Positions 50,393-58,852 of a DNA stretch of 64,000 nucleotides are shown piece by piece. The position numbers were made by a program, and so were the translations under genes. Below the pieces are notes generated by a model. That model ran no database searches. It saw only the letters and a program-made list of their open reading frames with translations, and had not been told where the DNA came from. Positions within the stretch are counted from its first letter, which is position 1, and the number at the start of each line of letters is the position of its first letter. Origin of the DNA: PALSA-505 sp035308365 (lineage in GTDB: Bacteria > Actinomycetota > Actinomycetes > Streptosporangiales > Streptosporangiaceae); the NCBI GenBank assembly GCA_035308365.1, contig DATGGU010000051.1, positions 1 to 64,000 on the forward strand, in the 5' to 3' direction.

Positions 50393-50833
50393 GATCCTTG
50401 CCCCCGGTCAGTCACGGTGTTCCCGGCCGCCGGCCGTTGTCCTCATGATGGCAAGTTAGCCCGCAATGCGGGCAGGCCGGTAGTGGCGGTTCGGCCGGTG
50501 GCCGGTGGCCCTCGTGGCCAGGAGTGGTGGTCACGGCGATGCCACTCTTTCTACCTGCGGATTGTCACATCATGTGTATTCAATCTGGTACTTCTGTTAC
50601 CACATTGACCGGCGGCCGACACAACTTTTTCAGCCGAATCGGTGAGCGGACCCCCGCCGCTCTGGCAAGATCAATCGGCAATGGTACTCGGCCTGCCAAC
50701 AGGTGGGCACCCCGTGTGATCGCTGGGACATGGCGCATGGGGCCGGGAGCCACCTGATGCGCTGCCCTGAACCGCAGCCCGTCAGCGCGCGGGGCAGTTG
50801 CCGCCACGTGGATGGCCGTCGGAGAGGACTGCG
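50393..50833. other. gap upstream of the first transglycosylase-like gene
   Basis: About 440 nt, moderately AT-richer in parts (50540-50640), with no supported coding frame. A c-di-AMP (ydaO) riboswitch was looked for because such elements often precede cell-wall lytic genes in actinobacteria, but its conserved GGGGAACC-type core was not found. Confidence 0.4.
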
Positions 50834-51511
50834 TTGTCGCAACACCGGAGGCGGGCCCCGGGGAAGAGGCGGGCCGCACGCCGAAAGACCGGGGTTGCTA
50901 TTCCCATTGCCACCGTGTCGGCGGTCGTTGCCATCGCCGTCGGTGTCGTCGCCTACCTTGTCGGAATCCGTCCCGGCTCCAACGACAACATGGGTGCGAT
51001 AGCCGCCGTGATGGCGGTCCCGACCAGCCATGCCGTAGCCGAGCTGGAGAAACAGCGCCAGCAGCTGATCGCGATGAGCGTCGCGTCCAGGTCGCTGAAC
51101 CTGGTAGGCACACCCAAGCTGGCCTCCCGCCAGGCGTCGTCCCTGTCATCGGGCTCCGGCAGCTCAGGTTCCAGCACAGGCGGAGTGCCGGCCGGGCCAC
51201 CGCCGAATCCGGGGACCGCTCAGCGTATCGCCTGGAACATGATGGGGTCGTTCGGCTTCCCGCCGCAGACCTATTTCGGCTGCCTGAACAACATCTGGAC
51301 AAGAGAGAGCGGCTGGGTCTACAACGCCGAGAACCCGAGCGGCGCCTATGGCATCCCGCAGGCCCTGCCCGGCTCGAAGATGGCCAGCGCGGGCGCGGAC
51401 TGGCTGACAAACCCGGCCACCCAGATCAAATGGGGCCTTGGTTACATCAAGTCCACCTACGGCGACCCGTGCAGCGCCTGGGCATTCTGGCAAGCGCACA
51501 GCTACTACTGA
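50834..51511 (+). CDS. secreted lytic-transglycosylase-like (SLT) protein A
   Basis: About 225 residues. TTG 50834 is chosen because GGAGAGGA lies 5 nt ahead. A basic N-terminus (HRRRAPGKRRAARRKTG) leads to one hydrophobic helix (VSAVVAIAVGVVAYLVG), giving a signal or anchor. A Ser/Gly linker follows (SLSSGSGSSGSSTGG), then the SLT-like domain: NNIWTRESGWVYNAENPSGA (catalytic Glu in RESGW), YGIPQALPGSKMASAGADWL and IKWGLGYIKSTYGDPCSAWA. It probably cuts peptidoglycan. A paralogue lies at 56066. Confidence 0.82.
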   Translation: MSQHRRRAPGKRRAARRKTGVAIPIATVSAVVAIAVGVVAYLVGIRPGSNDNMGAIAAVMAVPTSHAVAELEKQRQQLIAMSVASRSLNLVGTPKLASRQASSLSSGSGSSGSSTGGVPAGPPPNPGTAQRIAWNMMGSFGFPPQTYFGCLNNIWTRESGWVYNAENPSGAYGIPQALPGSKMASAGADWLTNPATQIKWGLGYIKSTYGDPCSAWAFWQAHSYY

Positions 51512-51733
51512 CCCGGCCCTGATTCCGCATCCGGTGTTCAGTTGGAGTGTTGCGATGCTGCGGCAGGTGGCATGCAGGTCATGTTTCGGCCCAGGACGCG
51601 CCCTATGAGCGCTGTATGCCATCGTGGCGCGATGTCGTCGCGACCCTCCCGGCCGAAGGTCCCTGCGGTCACTCGTCCGGTAGACATACGCTGACCAGTA
51701 GAGGGGCAAAGCCAGACCGCAAGGTGACCAGCG

Positions 51734-52975
51734 ATGCTCGATGACCTCGCCGGGAAACGGACCGGTGAGCGCATTCAGATCCTCCGGGAGCGCAAGGGGC
51801 TGACCCGCCCGGTGCTGGCCGGCCTGGTCGGCATGTCCGCGTCCTGGCTGAAGGGGATCGAGCAAGGGCGCAGGCTGCCGCCGCGCCTGCCGGTGCTGGT
51901 GAAGCTGGCCGAAGCGCTGGCCGTGGGCGATGTCGCGATTCTGGCTGGCACCGATATGGACATTGGCGGCAGCACGTCGATCCCGCTGGCGTCGTTTGCG
52001 CGCATCCCGCACGAGGCGGTGCCGGCGATCCGCGAGGCGGTGCGCGATCCGCTGCTGTCCGTGCCCGATGTCTCGCCAGACGTGGACGCGCTGGCGTCAC
52101 GGACGGCGGACGCCTGGCAGCTGTGGCATACCTCCCGCGAGCATCGAACCGACGTAGGCCGGATCCTGCCGCGCCTGGTCACCGACGCCCGGACGGCCGC
52201 CCGGACCGCGCAGGGTGCAGAGCGCCGGACGGCGAACGCGGTGCTCGCTGATGTGTATGCACTGGTGCAGCACGAGGTGGTCTGGGCCAGCGAGAGCGAG
52301 CTGGGCTGGATCGTGGCCGACCGGGCGATGGCCGCCGCCCAGGACGCCGACCGGCCGGCCGCCCTGGCCGGGGCGGCGTGGACGCTCGGGATGGTCCAGC
52401 GCGGGGCCGGCGACGTCGACGGCGCGCTCACCTTGGCCCAGGACGCCATCGCGCTGCTCGGCCCGCTTTTGGAGGATGGCACCGGCGAACTGCGGGCCAT
52501 GTCTGGCGCGCTGCACCTGCACGCCGCGACCACCTGCGCCAGGGCGGGCCGGGAGGGCGATGCGTGGCGGCACTGGGACGCCGCGAACGTCGTGGCCCAG
52601 CGGCTGCCGGATCATTACCACCATCCGTGGACGATGTTCGGCTCGTCGAACGTGGACCTGCACGCGGTCTCGCTCAGTGCGGATCTGTCGAAGTCGCAGG
52701 ACGCCCGCAGCCGCGCCGAGCAGATCGATCCCGACCACATCCCGAGCCGCGAACGGCGCGGCCGGCTGGCGGTCGAGATCGGCCGCTCCTACCACCAGCG
52801 GCGCGACTACCCGGCGCTGCTGCACTGGCTCGAAGAGGCTTATGCCACCTCGGCGGATTCCGTGCGCTACTCACCTACGGCCCGGCAGATGACCGCTGAT
52901 GTGGTCGATCACGCAGGCCCGCTGATCAGCAGGCGGGCACGCTCACTGGCCAGCAGCCTCGGCCTCCCCCTGTAG
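51734..52975 (+). CDS. XRE-family regulator with C-terminal helical repeat domain
   Basis: 413 residues. The helix-turn-helix is at about 10-65 (RIQILRERKGLTRPVLAGLV, GMSASWLKGIEQGRRLPPRL). The rest is alpha-helical and TPR-like (AGAAWTLGMVQRGAGDVDGA, LHLHAATTCARAGREGDAWR, IGRSYHQRRDYPALLHWLEE), as in large actinobacterial XRE regulators whose ligand or partner is unknown. AAGGTG precedes the ATG. It heads a plus-strand run of small genes. Confidence 0.85.
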   Translation: MLDDLAGKRTGERIQILRERKGLTRPVLAGLVGMSASWLKGIEQGRRLPPRLPVLVKLAEALAVGDVAILAGTDMDIGGSTSIPLASFARIPHEAVPAIREAVRDPLLSVPDVSPDVDALASRTADAWQLWHTSREHRTDVGRILPRLVTDARTAARTAQGAERRTANAVLADVYALVQHEVVWASESELGWIVADRAMAAAQDADRPAALAGAAWTLGMVQRGAGDVDGALTLAQDAIALLGPLLEDGTGELRAMSGALHLHAATTCARAGREGDAWRHWDAANVVAQRLPDHYHHPWTMFGSSNVDLHAVSLSADLSKSQDARSRAEQIDPDHIPSRERRGRLAVEIGRSYHQRRDYPALLHWLEEAYATSADSVRYSPTARQMTADVVDHAGPLISRRARSLASSLGLPL

Positions 52976-53094
52976 CTCTCCGCACGGGCGCATTGTGCGT
53001 CCCTGATCGCAGGGCATCAGCCCGTCCCTCTGTGGCTGCGTCGCGTTGCTTAACGTCTTCACGATCACGTTCATGCTGCAGGGAGTCACTTATT

Positions 53095-53457
53095 GTGAAC
53101 ACGCGGATTACAGGGAACTCAACACCCGGCCAGCCTTATGGCCGAGCACAACTGGAGCAGCTCGCCGACGCGCTCAACCAGCGGGGCTATGACGCCACCG
53201 TGATCATCCCCGCGCCTTGCCTGGCCGTGCGCATCCCGGGTGCCAGCATCCCCCAGATGATCTATAACACCGGCGGTCAGTTCTGGTGGCACAGCGCCCA
53301 GGCCATCGCTCCCACCCGGCAGGTCTCCCTCGCCGCCGAAGCGATCACCTGGGCCCTGCGCGCCCACCCCCGCCAGGCCCCAGCCTACGACGCCACCTCG
53401 CCGCTGGCCGCACCCCCCAGCTCACCACACGGCAGTGGAGGGGGCCGGGAATGGTGA
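53095..53457 (+). CDS. small uncharacterised protein with a RGY-type domain
   Basis: 120 residues from GTG, with GGGAG 10 nt upstream. Residues 18-95 carry a motif set that recurs in the gene 700 nt downstream: LEQLADALNQRGYDATVI, a PxLxVR strand, then GGQFWWHSAQAI and AAEAITWAL. Read as an alpha-beta unit, this may be a small ligand- or protein-binding domain. The Pro/Ser-rich tail is probably disordered. No known family was recognised. It overlaps the next gene by 7 nt. Confidence 0.7.
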   Translation: MNTRITGNSTPGQPYGRAQLEQLADALNQRGYDATVIIPAPCLAVRIPGASIPQMIYNTGGQFWWHSAQAIAPTRQVSLAAEAITWALRAHPRQAPAYDATSPLAAPPSSPHGSGGGREW

Positions 53458-53813
53458 CCGCACCCAGCCAGCTCCCATCAGAGGGGGATCCCGGCCCGGC
53501 CTGCCTGGGCCGCACGGACGAGCTGGACGATGACACCTGGGAGATGCCAGCCCTGCCCGGCGAGTGCGCCGCGCTGGAAGCGCTGCGCTGGCACTGGGGT
53601 GAGGTCTACGAGATCGGCGTGGACGACGGCCAGTGGTGGTATCGCCGGAGGGATGGCAAGGGCGGCACCGAAACCGCCGCCACCCCGGACGAGCTGCGCG
53701 CCATGATCATCACCGACTACACCATCATGCCGGTGCCACGAGAACCATCACCCGGCCGCACCACGCCGACAGCTACCGGCCAGCCGACGCCCACGGAACC
53801 CACCACACCATGA
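53451..53813 (+). CDS. small acidic Trp-rich protein
   Basis: 120 residues, ATG preceded by GGAGGGGG. A conserved-looking core is WHWGEVYEIGVDDGQWWYRR, then RDGKGGTETAATPDELRAMI and ITDYTIMPVPRE. Similar WHWGEAY...RRRDG...ELR proteins are common, unnamed products in Streptomyces and relatives, often beside XRE regulators. The N-terminal half is acidic; the C-terminal 25 residues are Thr/Pro-rich. Both ends overlap neighbours, so the cluster is one operon. Function unknown. Confidence 0.75.
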   Translation: MVTAPSQLPSEGDPGPACLGRTDELDDDTWEMPALPGECAALEALRWHWGEVYEIGVDDGQWWYRRRDGKGGTETAATPDELRAMIITDYTIMPVPREPSPGRTTPTATGQPTPTEPTTP

Positions 53814-54361
53814 CCCCACCCAGGACACCCAACCTCGTGCTGCGCGCCTGGCGCGAAACCCACGGCCTCACCCGCCCCCAGATGGCCGACGCACTCAACG
53901 ACACCCCCGCCGCCCACGACGCCCAGCTCATCTGCCACCCCAAACTCATCGCCAAGTGGGAAACCGGCGAAATCCGCTGGCCCAGGGCACCCTACCGGCG
54001 CGCCCTGCACCAGCTCACCGGCCACCCTGCCACCGCCCTCGGCTTCACCGACCCCACCACCGGCCCGCCCAGCCCACCGCCCGGCGACACCCACCTGAAC
54101 GCCATCGACGACCTCACCGCCCTGGCCGGCCACCTGCACGCTCGCGGCTACACCGTCAACGTGGCCGCCAGCCTTCCCCGCCTGATCATCGCCCACCCGC
54201 AGGCCAGCGGCCCGCAGCCGATCACCGCCACCGGCCCGCACTTCTGCTGGGCAGGCATCCCATTCAGCCAGCGCCCACCCACCACACCACTGGCCACCAC
54301 CGCCGATGCCATCGGCGTGCTCACCGGCCTGGCCAGCACCGCCCAGGACACCACCTCGTGA
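53810..54361 (+). CDS. helix-turn-helix protein with the same RGY-type domain
   Basis: 183 residues starting at an ATGA overlap. An N-terminal helix-turn-helix (LVLRAWRETHGLTRPQMADAL, then LIAKWETGEIRWPRAPYRRA) is followed by a domain at about 98-180 with the same order as the protein encoded at 53095: LTALAGHLHARGYTVNV, PRLIIAHP, GPHFCWAGI and TTADAIGVLTGL. The standalone and HTH-fused versions in one operon suggest that they bind the same ligand or dimerise. Third codon positions are nearly all C, more extreme than in neighbours. Confidence 0.75.
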   Translation: MTPPRTPNLVLRAWRETHGLTRPQMADALNDTPAAHDAQLICHPKLIAKWETGEIRWPRAPYRRALHQLTGHPATALGFTDPTTGPPSPPPGDTHLNAIDDLTALAGHLHARGYTVNVAASLPRLIIAHPQASGPQPITATGPHFCWAGIPFSQRPPTTPLATTADAIGVLTGLASTAQDTTS

Positions 54362-54384
54362 ACCTGCACCACCCAGCCCGCCCG

Positions 54385-54602
54385 GTCCGGGTTTCGTCCC
54401 TCTTGGGTGGGTGTCGGTCCGGGTTTCGTCCGCCTTGGGTGGGTGTCGGTCCGGGTTTCGTGCCGCCATTGGGGGGGTTGGCGGGGGCGGTGTGGCAGGG
54501 TGCCCGGATTCCCGGCTCCTGACTGCCATGGTGGTCGGTCCGGGTTTCGTCCCCCTTGGGTGGGTGTCGATCCGGGTTTCGTCCGCCTTCGGCGGCTGCT
54601 GG
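54385..54602. repeat. 32-bp tandem repeat array
   Basis: The unit GTCCGGGTTTCGTCCCCCTT plus GGGTGGGTGTCG occurs at 54385, 54417, 54449 (degenerate 3' half), 54538 and 54570 (degenerate). Copies one to three are head to tail without spacers; about 57 nt of other sequence precedes copy four. It follows the HTH gene stop. The unit length is not a multiple of three, so it is not a protein repeat. Confidence 0.85.
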
Positions 54603-54948
54603 GTTTGTGGCTGAGCCTGGACGCTCGGGCAAGGCTCGCGGTGAATTGTCGGTACGGGCTGACACGCTGCCGCCCCCGGCCCGGACGCCTCCCGGCTGGT
54701 GGTACCCCGGGCAGGTCACCATCCCTGCGCCAGACCGGACACGCGGCCAACGGCAGCAGCCAGGTGGGAGCGTTCCTGAGGACATCGGCCGCACCGGCCT
54801 GGAGTCGCGTTTCCCCGGCTGGGTGATCTGGCACGGGGCGGCAACCGGTTCATGGTGGGCCGCGCCGCCACGCGGCTATGCGGGAGGTCTTGTCGAGGGG
54901 GTCGACCCGGCTGAGCTGGCGGCGGTGATCCGGAGCGCGCAGAAGTGA
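54556..54948 (+). CDS. uncertain small protein with a FPGW-type C-terminus
   Basis: The C-terminal 45 residues, SRFPGWVIWHGAATGSWWAA to VDPAELAAVIRSA, resemble a family of short actinobacterial proteins (EFPGWHIW...WWATR...D...L..I) often found beside XRE regulators. The N-terminal part runs through the 32-bp repeat region and is unlikely to be original; no start with a clear ribosome-binding site was found between 54600 and 54780. It may be a fragment or have a start that cannot be placed. Confidence 0.4.
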   Translation: MGGCRSGFRPPSAAAGFVAEPGRSGKARGELSVRADTLPPPARTPPGWWYPGQVTIPAPDRTRGQRQQPGGSVPEDIGRTGLESRFPGWVIWHGAATGSWWAAPPRGYAGGLVEGVDPAELAAVIRSAQK

Positions 54949-55009
54949 AGCAGCCATACCGGGTGGGGAGGCAACCGATGGTGTTGAGAGAAGTTCCGGC
55001 CACCGTAGG

Positions 55010-55315
55010 TTAACGACAAGCGGACGTCGGCACGGCCGGTAACAACCGGTAAGCAGCCTGGCTGAACTCCGCTGCGGCGCCCGGTGCCTGGTGAGGCTCC
55101 GCGCACAGGCATCCGCAATGCCTGTCGCCGCCATGCCTGCCCGCCTGCCGTCTTGGCAGCGGCCGGTCTTCCTGCTCGGCTAGCAGATCCGCCCGGTAAG
55201 TATCCAGCTTGATCCACAGGTCGGTGGGTATTGCCCACTGCATCCTGGTGAGCTGGTCCACACAATGCAGGAGCTGGGCGAGTTCAGATCCGGAAAGCTG
55301 ACGCAGGTTCTGCAT
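55010..55315 (-). CDS. small uncharacterised actinobacterial protein
   Basis: 101 residues. MQNLRQLSGSELAQLLHCVD followed by WAIPTDLWIKLDTYRADLLA EQEDR forms two helices, a pattern seen in short unnamed actinobacterial proteins beside helix-turn-helix genes. GAGG is 7 nt upstream of ATG 55315. After EQEDR the sequence becomes Arg/Pro-rich and may be a read-through tail. It is convergent with the 54556 frame and may belong to the regulator cluster. Confidence 0.5.
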   Translation of the reverse strand: MQNLRQLSGSELAQLLHCVDQLTRMQWAIPTDLWIKLDTYRADLLAEQEDRPLPRRQAGRHGGDRHCGCLCAEPHQAPGAAAEFSQAAYRLLPAVPTSACR

Positions 55316-55318
55316 CAC

Positions 55319-56065
55319 ACAACCTCGGCTTTCGCACGGGGTGTCCTCCAGGGATCCCGTTGGCTATGGCAGTGGGCTCCCGGCCCCGCCGCCGAGTACG
55401 GAACGTAATTGTTCCACAACACTCCGATCATGTGAAGAGGTAACCGGGCATCCGCCCCAATTCCCGGCACAGCCAGCAGCCCGGCCGGTCCTGAACATGA
55501 ATATGGCTGTGGGGGCATCCAGGCAGGAACGCAGCATACGAGGCGGCCAGGCCGAGGCAGGCGAGCCTCCGGCTATGGCGGTTAGCCCGCGCCGATCCCC
55601 ACAGATCACAGCCGAGCCGATCACGGAACAATAAGCTTTACATTACGAAATGATAAAGTTTTCGGCTCTTGGCCGTTAGTGAAACCTTGCTAAAAGGTAA
55701 AGGCTGTTATACACAGAGTAAGTTTTCCTGTCTGTTGTGTCATATTGTGATGTGGCTCATACGGTTAAAAGTGGGTCTAGACCTTTGGGGTAAAAGCCCA
55801 GTTCAGAGGTCATGCTTCGATAAGTTCCCGGCCTTCTGGGCGGTTTGCTGTGACTTATGCCACATCGTATTCCACACGTATTACGCGATTTCGTTAGGCA
55901 TGGTGGACGGCTGACAGCACCCGGTGTGCGCGACGGTGATCAAGTGATTACTCGCCGCCATGACCCGCGGCACATCCGCACACCGCCGTCCGGCGCTCCA
56001 GCAGGCTGGACGGTGGCAACGGGTGGAGGCCAGCCGCGCACCGCGCGTATGACCGAAGGCAGATT
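55319..56065. other. long gap with an AT-richer segment
   Basis: Nearly 750 nt without a supported gene. The part from about 55620 to 55910 is visibly richer in A and T than the rest of the window (for example TAAGCTTTACATTACGAAAT). One 81-codon frame runs through it but has no family resemblance and atypical codon use. The segment could hold the promoter and 5' leader of the transglycosylase-like gene at 56066 or be imported DNA. Confidence 0.5.
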
Positions 56066-56794
56066 TTGCTCCGCCATCGGATTGTCAAGAAACCCTCGAA
56101 ACTCACGATTGGAATTGCCGCTGCCGGTATCGGCGTCGCAGCGGCTTCCTCCGCTCTCGCCGCGACCTGGCCAGCCGGAACTGGCATGGCGACCACAGCG
56201 GATTACCTCTCCATCAGCCACGTGGCGAATTCCGCGAATGGCGGCCGCTTCGACAGGCAGCTGCAAGCCGTCAAGGCCGGCTCGGCCTGGCAGGCCGAAC
56301 TGAACGCGGCCAGCGCGGAGCGGGCCGCTGCCGCCCGCAAGGCGGCAGCGCGGAAGGCCGCGGCGGCCAGGGCCGCCGCCAGGCGGGCGGCCGCCAGGCG
56401 GGCGGCCGAGCTGGCCGCCCAGCGGCAGGCGGCCCGGCAGCAGGCAACGGCACGGCAGGCGCCAGCACCACCGCCCCCGCCACCGGCGCAGCCATCGGGC
56501 TCGGCTCAGCAGATCGCCTTGGCGATGCTGGGCAGCTTCGGCTGGTCCTCCGGCCAGTTCTCGTGTCTGGACTCATTGTGGACGCGGGAAAGCGGCTGGA
56601 GCGTCACCGCCCAGAATCCGGACGGCGCCTACGGCATCCCCCAGGCGTACCCGGGGTCGAAGATGGCGAGCGCCGGCCCGGACTGGCAGACGAACGCGGC
56701 CACCCAGATCCGCTGGGGACTTGGATACATCGCTGGGCTGTACGGCTCGCCGTGCGGGGCCTGGTCACACGAACTGGCCACCGGCTGGTACTAG
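56066..56794 (+). CDS. secreted lytic-transglycosylase-like (SLT) protein B
   Basis: 242 residues from a TTG start. The signal peptide is clear: basic RHRIVKKPSK, hydrophobic LTIGIAAAGIGVAAASS, then ALA-AT as a cleavage site. An Ala/Arg-rich stalk (about residues 80-135, AARKAAARKAAAARAAARRA) leads through a Pro stretch to the SLT-like domain: DSLWTRESGWSVTAQNPDGA, YGIPQAYPGSKMASAGPDWQ and IRWGLGYIAGLYGSPCGAWS. The domain is nearly the same as in protein A. Likely secreted peptidoglycan hydrolase. AAGGCAG is a weak ribosome-binding site. Confidence 0.82.
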   Translation: MLRHRIVKKPSKLTIGIAAAGIGVAAASSALAATWPAGTGMATTADYLSISHVANSANGGRFDRQLQAVKAGSAWQAELNAASAERAAAARKAAARKAAAARAAARRAAARRAAELAAQRQAARQQATARQAPAPPPPPPAQPSGSAQQIALAMLGSFGWSSGQFSCLDSLWTRESGWSVTAQNPDGAYGIPQAYPGSKMASAGPDWQTNAATQIRWGLGYIAGLYGSPCGAWSHELATGWY

Positions 56795-56818
56795 CCGGGT
56801 GTGATGGATCCGCAGACC

Positions 56819-56853
56819 GGCGGGGGCGGCCCACCCAGGGGTCCGCCCCCGCC
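56819..56853. terminator. bidirectional terminator hairpin
   Basis: GGCGGGGGCGG (56819-56829) and CCGCCCCCGCC (56843-56853) form a perfect 11-bp stem with a 13-nt loop, between the convergent transglycosylase-like and kinase genes. Confidence 0.75.
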
Positions 56854-56881
56854 TCGGCGTTCCTGACCGGGTAACCGGCCG

Positions 56882-58765
56882 CTAGGTGAGCGGCTGGAAG
56901 GTGCTGATCGCCTCGGCCAGCTTCTGGGATATCCGTGGCCAGGAGGCTACCGGCGAGGACGCGTAGACGGCATAGGACTGGGTCCCGTTGGCGGTGCCCA
57001 GGTCGAACAGGTAGTCCTGGGCGACCACGCGGCCCGTCCCGCTGTCCCGCCAGCTGAAGCTCCACTGCGCCCCGTTCGTGCCCGCCACCGGGACCGGACT
57101 GAGCGACAGCCGCCGGTAACCGGGGAACTTGCCCTGGCGCCGCGTCCTCACTTCCAGCCAGCGGGCCTCGTTCACCGGATTGGGGAAGGTCTGCGTGGTC
57201 AGGTCCACCTCCATGAACGCGGCGCCTTGCGGGTCACGGAAATACGTGGCCAGCCCGCTGGTGCTCGCGGTCCAGCCTTGCGGCACCGCCATCTTGAACC
57301 CGGCGGTCGCTGCCGTGCTGGCGGCGGGCAGCGAGAACCACTGGTACCCGGCCGGGAGCCCGGCCGTGCCGGTGTTCGCCGGGCTGGCGCTGTTGACCGG
57401 GCTCGACGGGCTGGCAGGCGGGCTGGACTTCGTGGTCTTCCCGCCCACCTGGCCACTCGCCGTCGGCCCCTGCTGCCTGACATGGCTCAGCACGAGGCCG
57501 ATGATCAGGCCTGCCACGACCACGATCGCGACGGCGCCCGCGAGCAGCGCCACGCTCCTGCCACGCCTTGGCGGGGGAGGGCCAGGGGTGGCCCGCCCGT
57601 ACCCGTTGCGGGCCGGGCCGGTGGGCGGCAGGTAGGGCGGGGCGTCGCTGGCCGGGCCGTACCGGGTTCCACCGGGCGCGGCATAGCCCGGCGCGGTCCG
57701 CTGCGACCCGCCGCGCGCCGCCGGATCCCAGGTCGGGGCGTCGTAGGCCGGAACCGAACCGTTCGGTGGCCAGGCCTCGGCGGGCGGAACGACCTTGTCC
57801 CAGGCCGTGGGCGCGGCCAAGGCGAAGCCCGCCGCCTTCGCAGGCCCCCCGGCCGCCCAGCTCTGCCCCGGCTGGCCAGCGCCGTTACCTGCGCCAGGGC
57901 CACCGGGGGCGACCCCAGGCACGCGGGCGGGCACCCCGCCGGCGACCGCCCCGGCCAGCATCGCGGCCGCCCCGGCCGCGTCCGGCCTGGCGGCCGGATC
58001 CTTGCGCATGAGCGCCGAGATCACCGGCCCGAGCAGACCGGCCGCAGAGGCCGTCGGCGAATCCTCGTGGAGCACCGCGTTCATCGTCGTGAGCGCGCCA
58101 CCGCGCTCCTGGTATGGGCCGCGGCCCTGCACGGCCGCGAACAGCGTGGCGCCGAGCGACCACAGGTCGGAGGCTGGTGTGGCCGGTTCGCCACGGATCC
58201 GCTCCGGCGAGGTGAACGCGGGCGTCCCCATGACGATGCCGGTCTGGGTGAGCTGTGCGTCACCCTCGAACGTCGCGATCCCGAAGTCGGTCAGCACGGC
58301 CCGTCCGTCCCGGGTGAGCAGCACGTTGCTCGGCTTCACGTCCCGGTGCATCACCCCGGCCGCGTGCGCGGTGGCCAGCGCGCCGATGAGCTGCTGCCCT
58401 ATGTCGGCGACCCTGGTCGGCGGCAGCGGCCCGTCCTGGGCCAGGACCTGGTCCAGTGAGCGGGCCTGGACCAGCTCCATGACGATCCAGGGACGGCCAC
58501 CCTCCTCGACCACGTCGAAGACGGTGACCACACCGGGGTGGCTGAGCCGGGCCGCCGTCCTGGCCTCGCGCAGCGTGCGCTGATAGGCGGCATCGCGCTC
58601 GGGCCCACCGACCGCCGGGGGAAGCGCCACTTCCTTGACCGCGACATCGCGGTGCAGCAGCTCATCGGTTGCCCGCCAGACGGTGCCCATGGCACCGGTG
58701 CCGATACGGTCACGGAGACGGTAGCGCCCCCCGATCACGCGCCCCGCCCCCGCCAAAGCGTGCAT
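56882..58765 (-). CDS. transmembrane Ser/Thr protein kinase
   Basis: 627 residues. The kinase domain (residues 10-270) has the ATP loop RIGTGAMGTVWRA, the Lys of DVAVKEV, the catalytic loop MHRDVKPSNVLL and DFGIATFEGD, so it should be active. A Pro/Gly/Ala-rich juxtamembrane region leads to one span at about 405-428 (VALLAGAVAIVVVAGLIIGL) and an extracytoplasmic domain of about 170 residues (GWTASTSGLATYFRDPQGAA). No PASTA repeats. The sensed signal is unknown. It phosphorylates Ser/Thr on target proteins. Confidence 0.93.
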   Translation of the reverse strand: MHALAGAGRVIGGRYRLRDRIGTGAMGTVWRATDELLHRDVAVKEVALPPAVGGPERDAAYQRTLREARTAARLSHPGVVTVFDVVEEGGRPWIVMELVQARSLDQVLAQDGPLPPTRVADIGQQLIGALATAHAAGVMHRDVKPSNVLLTRDGRAVLTDFGIATFEGDAQLTQTGIVMGTPAFTSPERIRGEPATPASDLWSLGATLFAAVQGRGPYQERGGALTTMNAVLHEDSPTASAAGLLGPVISALMRKDPAARPDAAGAAAMLAGAVAGGVPARVPGVAPGGPGAGNGAGQPGQSWAAGGPAKAAGFALAAPTAWDKVVPPAEAWPPNGSVPAYDAPTWDPAARGGSQRTAPGYAAPGGTRYGPASDAPPYLPPTGPARNGYGRATPGPPPPRRGRSVALLAGAVAIVVVAGLIIGLVLSHVRQQGPTASGQVGGKTTKSSPPASPSSPVNSASPANTGTAGLPAGYQWFSLPAASTAATAGFKMAVPQGWTASTSGLATYFRDPQGAAFMEVDLTTQTFPNPVNEARWLEVRTRRQGKFPGYRRLSLSPVPVAGTNGAQWSFSWRDSGTGRVVAQDYLFDLGTANGTQSYAVYASSPVASWPRISQKLAEAISTFQPLT

Positions 58766-58852
58766 ATCCGGACCCTACACGGCGTACTTACAAGATTTCC
58801 TGTGAAGCAGTTGAGAATAAACACGTCCCTGTCCTGCAACGGGGCAAAGAAG

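Noticed and set aside
50393..50833. ydaO/c-di-AMP riboswitch upstream of the transglycosylase-like gene
   Set aside because: The expected conserved core and paired elements could not be found by eye here or upstream of 56066.
54385..54602. Possible CRISPR array (32-bp repeats)
   Set aside because: The first copies are contiguous with no unique spacers, the later ones are degenerate, and no cas genes are nearby.
55669..55914. 81-codon frame in the AT-rich stretch
   Set aside because: Two CHIV motifs looked interesting, but there is no ribosome-binding site, no homology pattern, and codon use is unlike the rest of the window.
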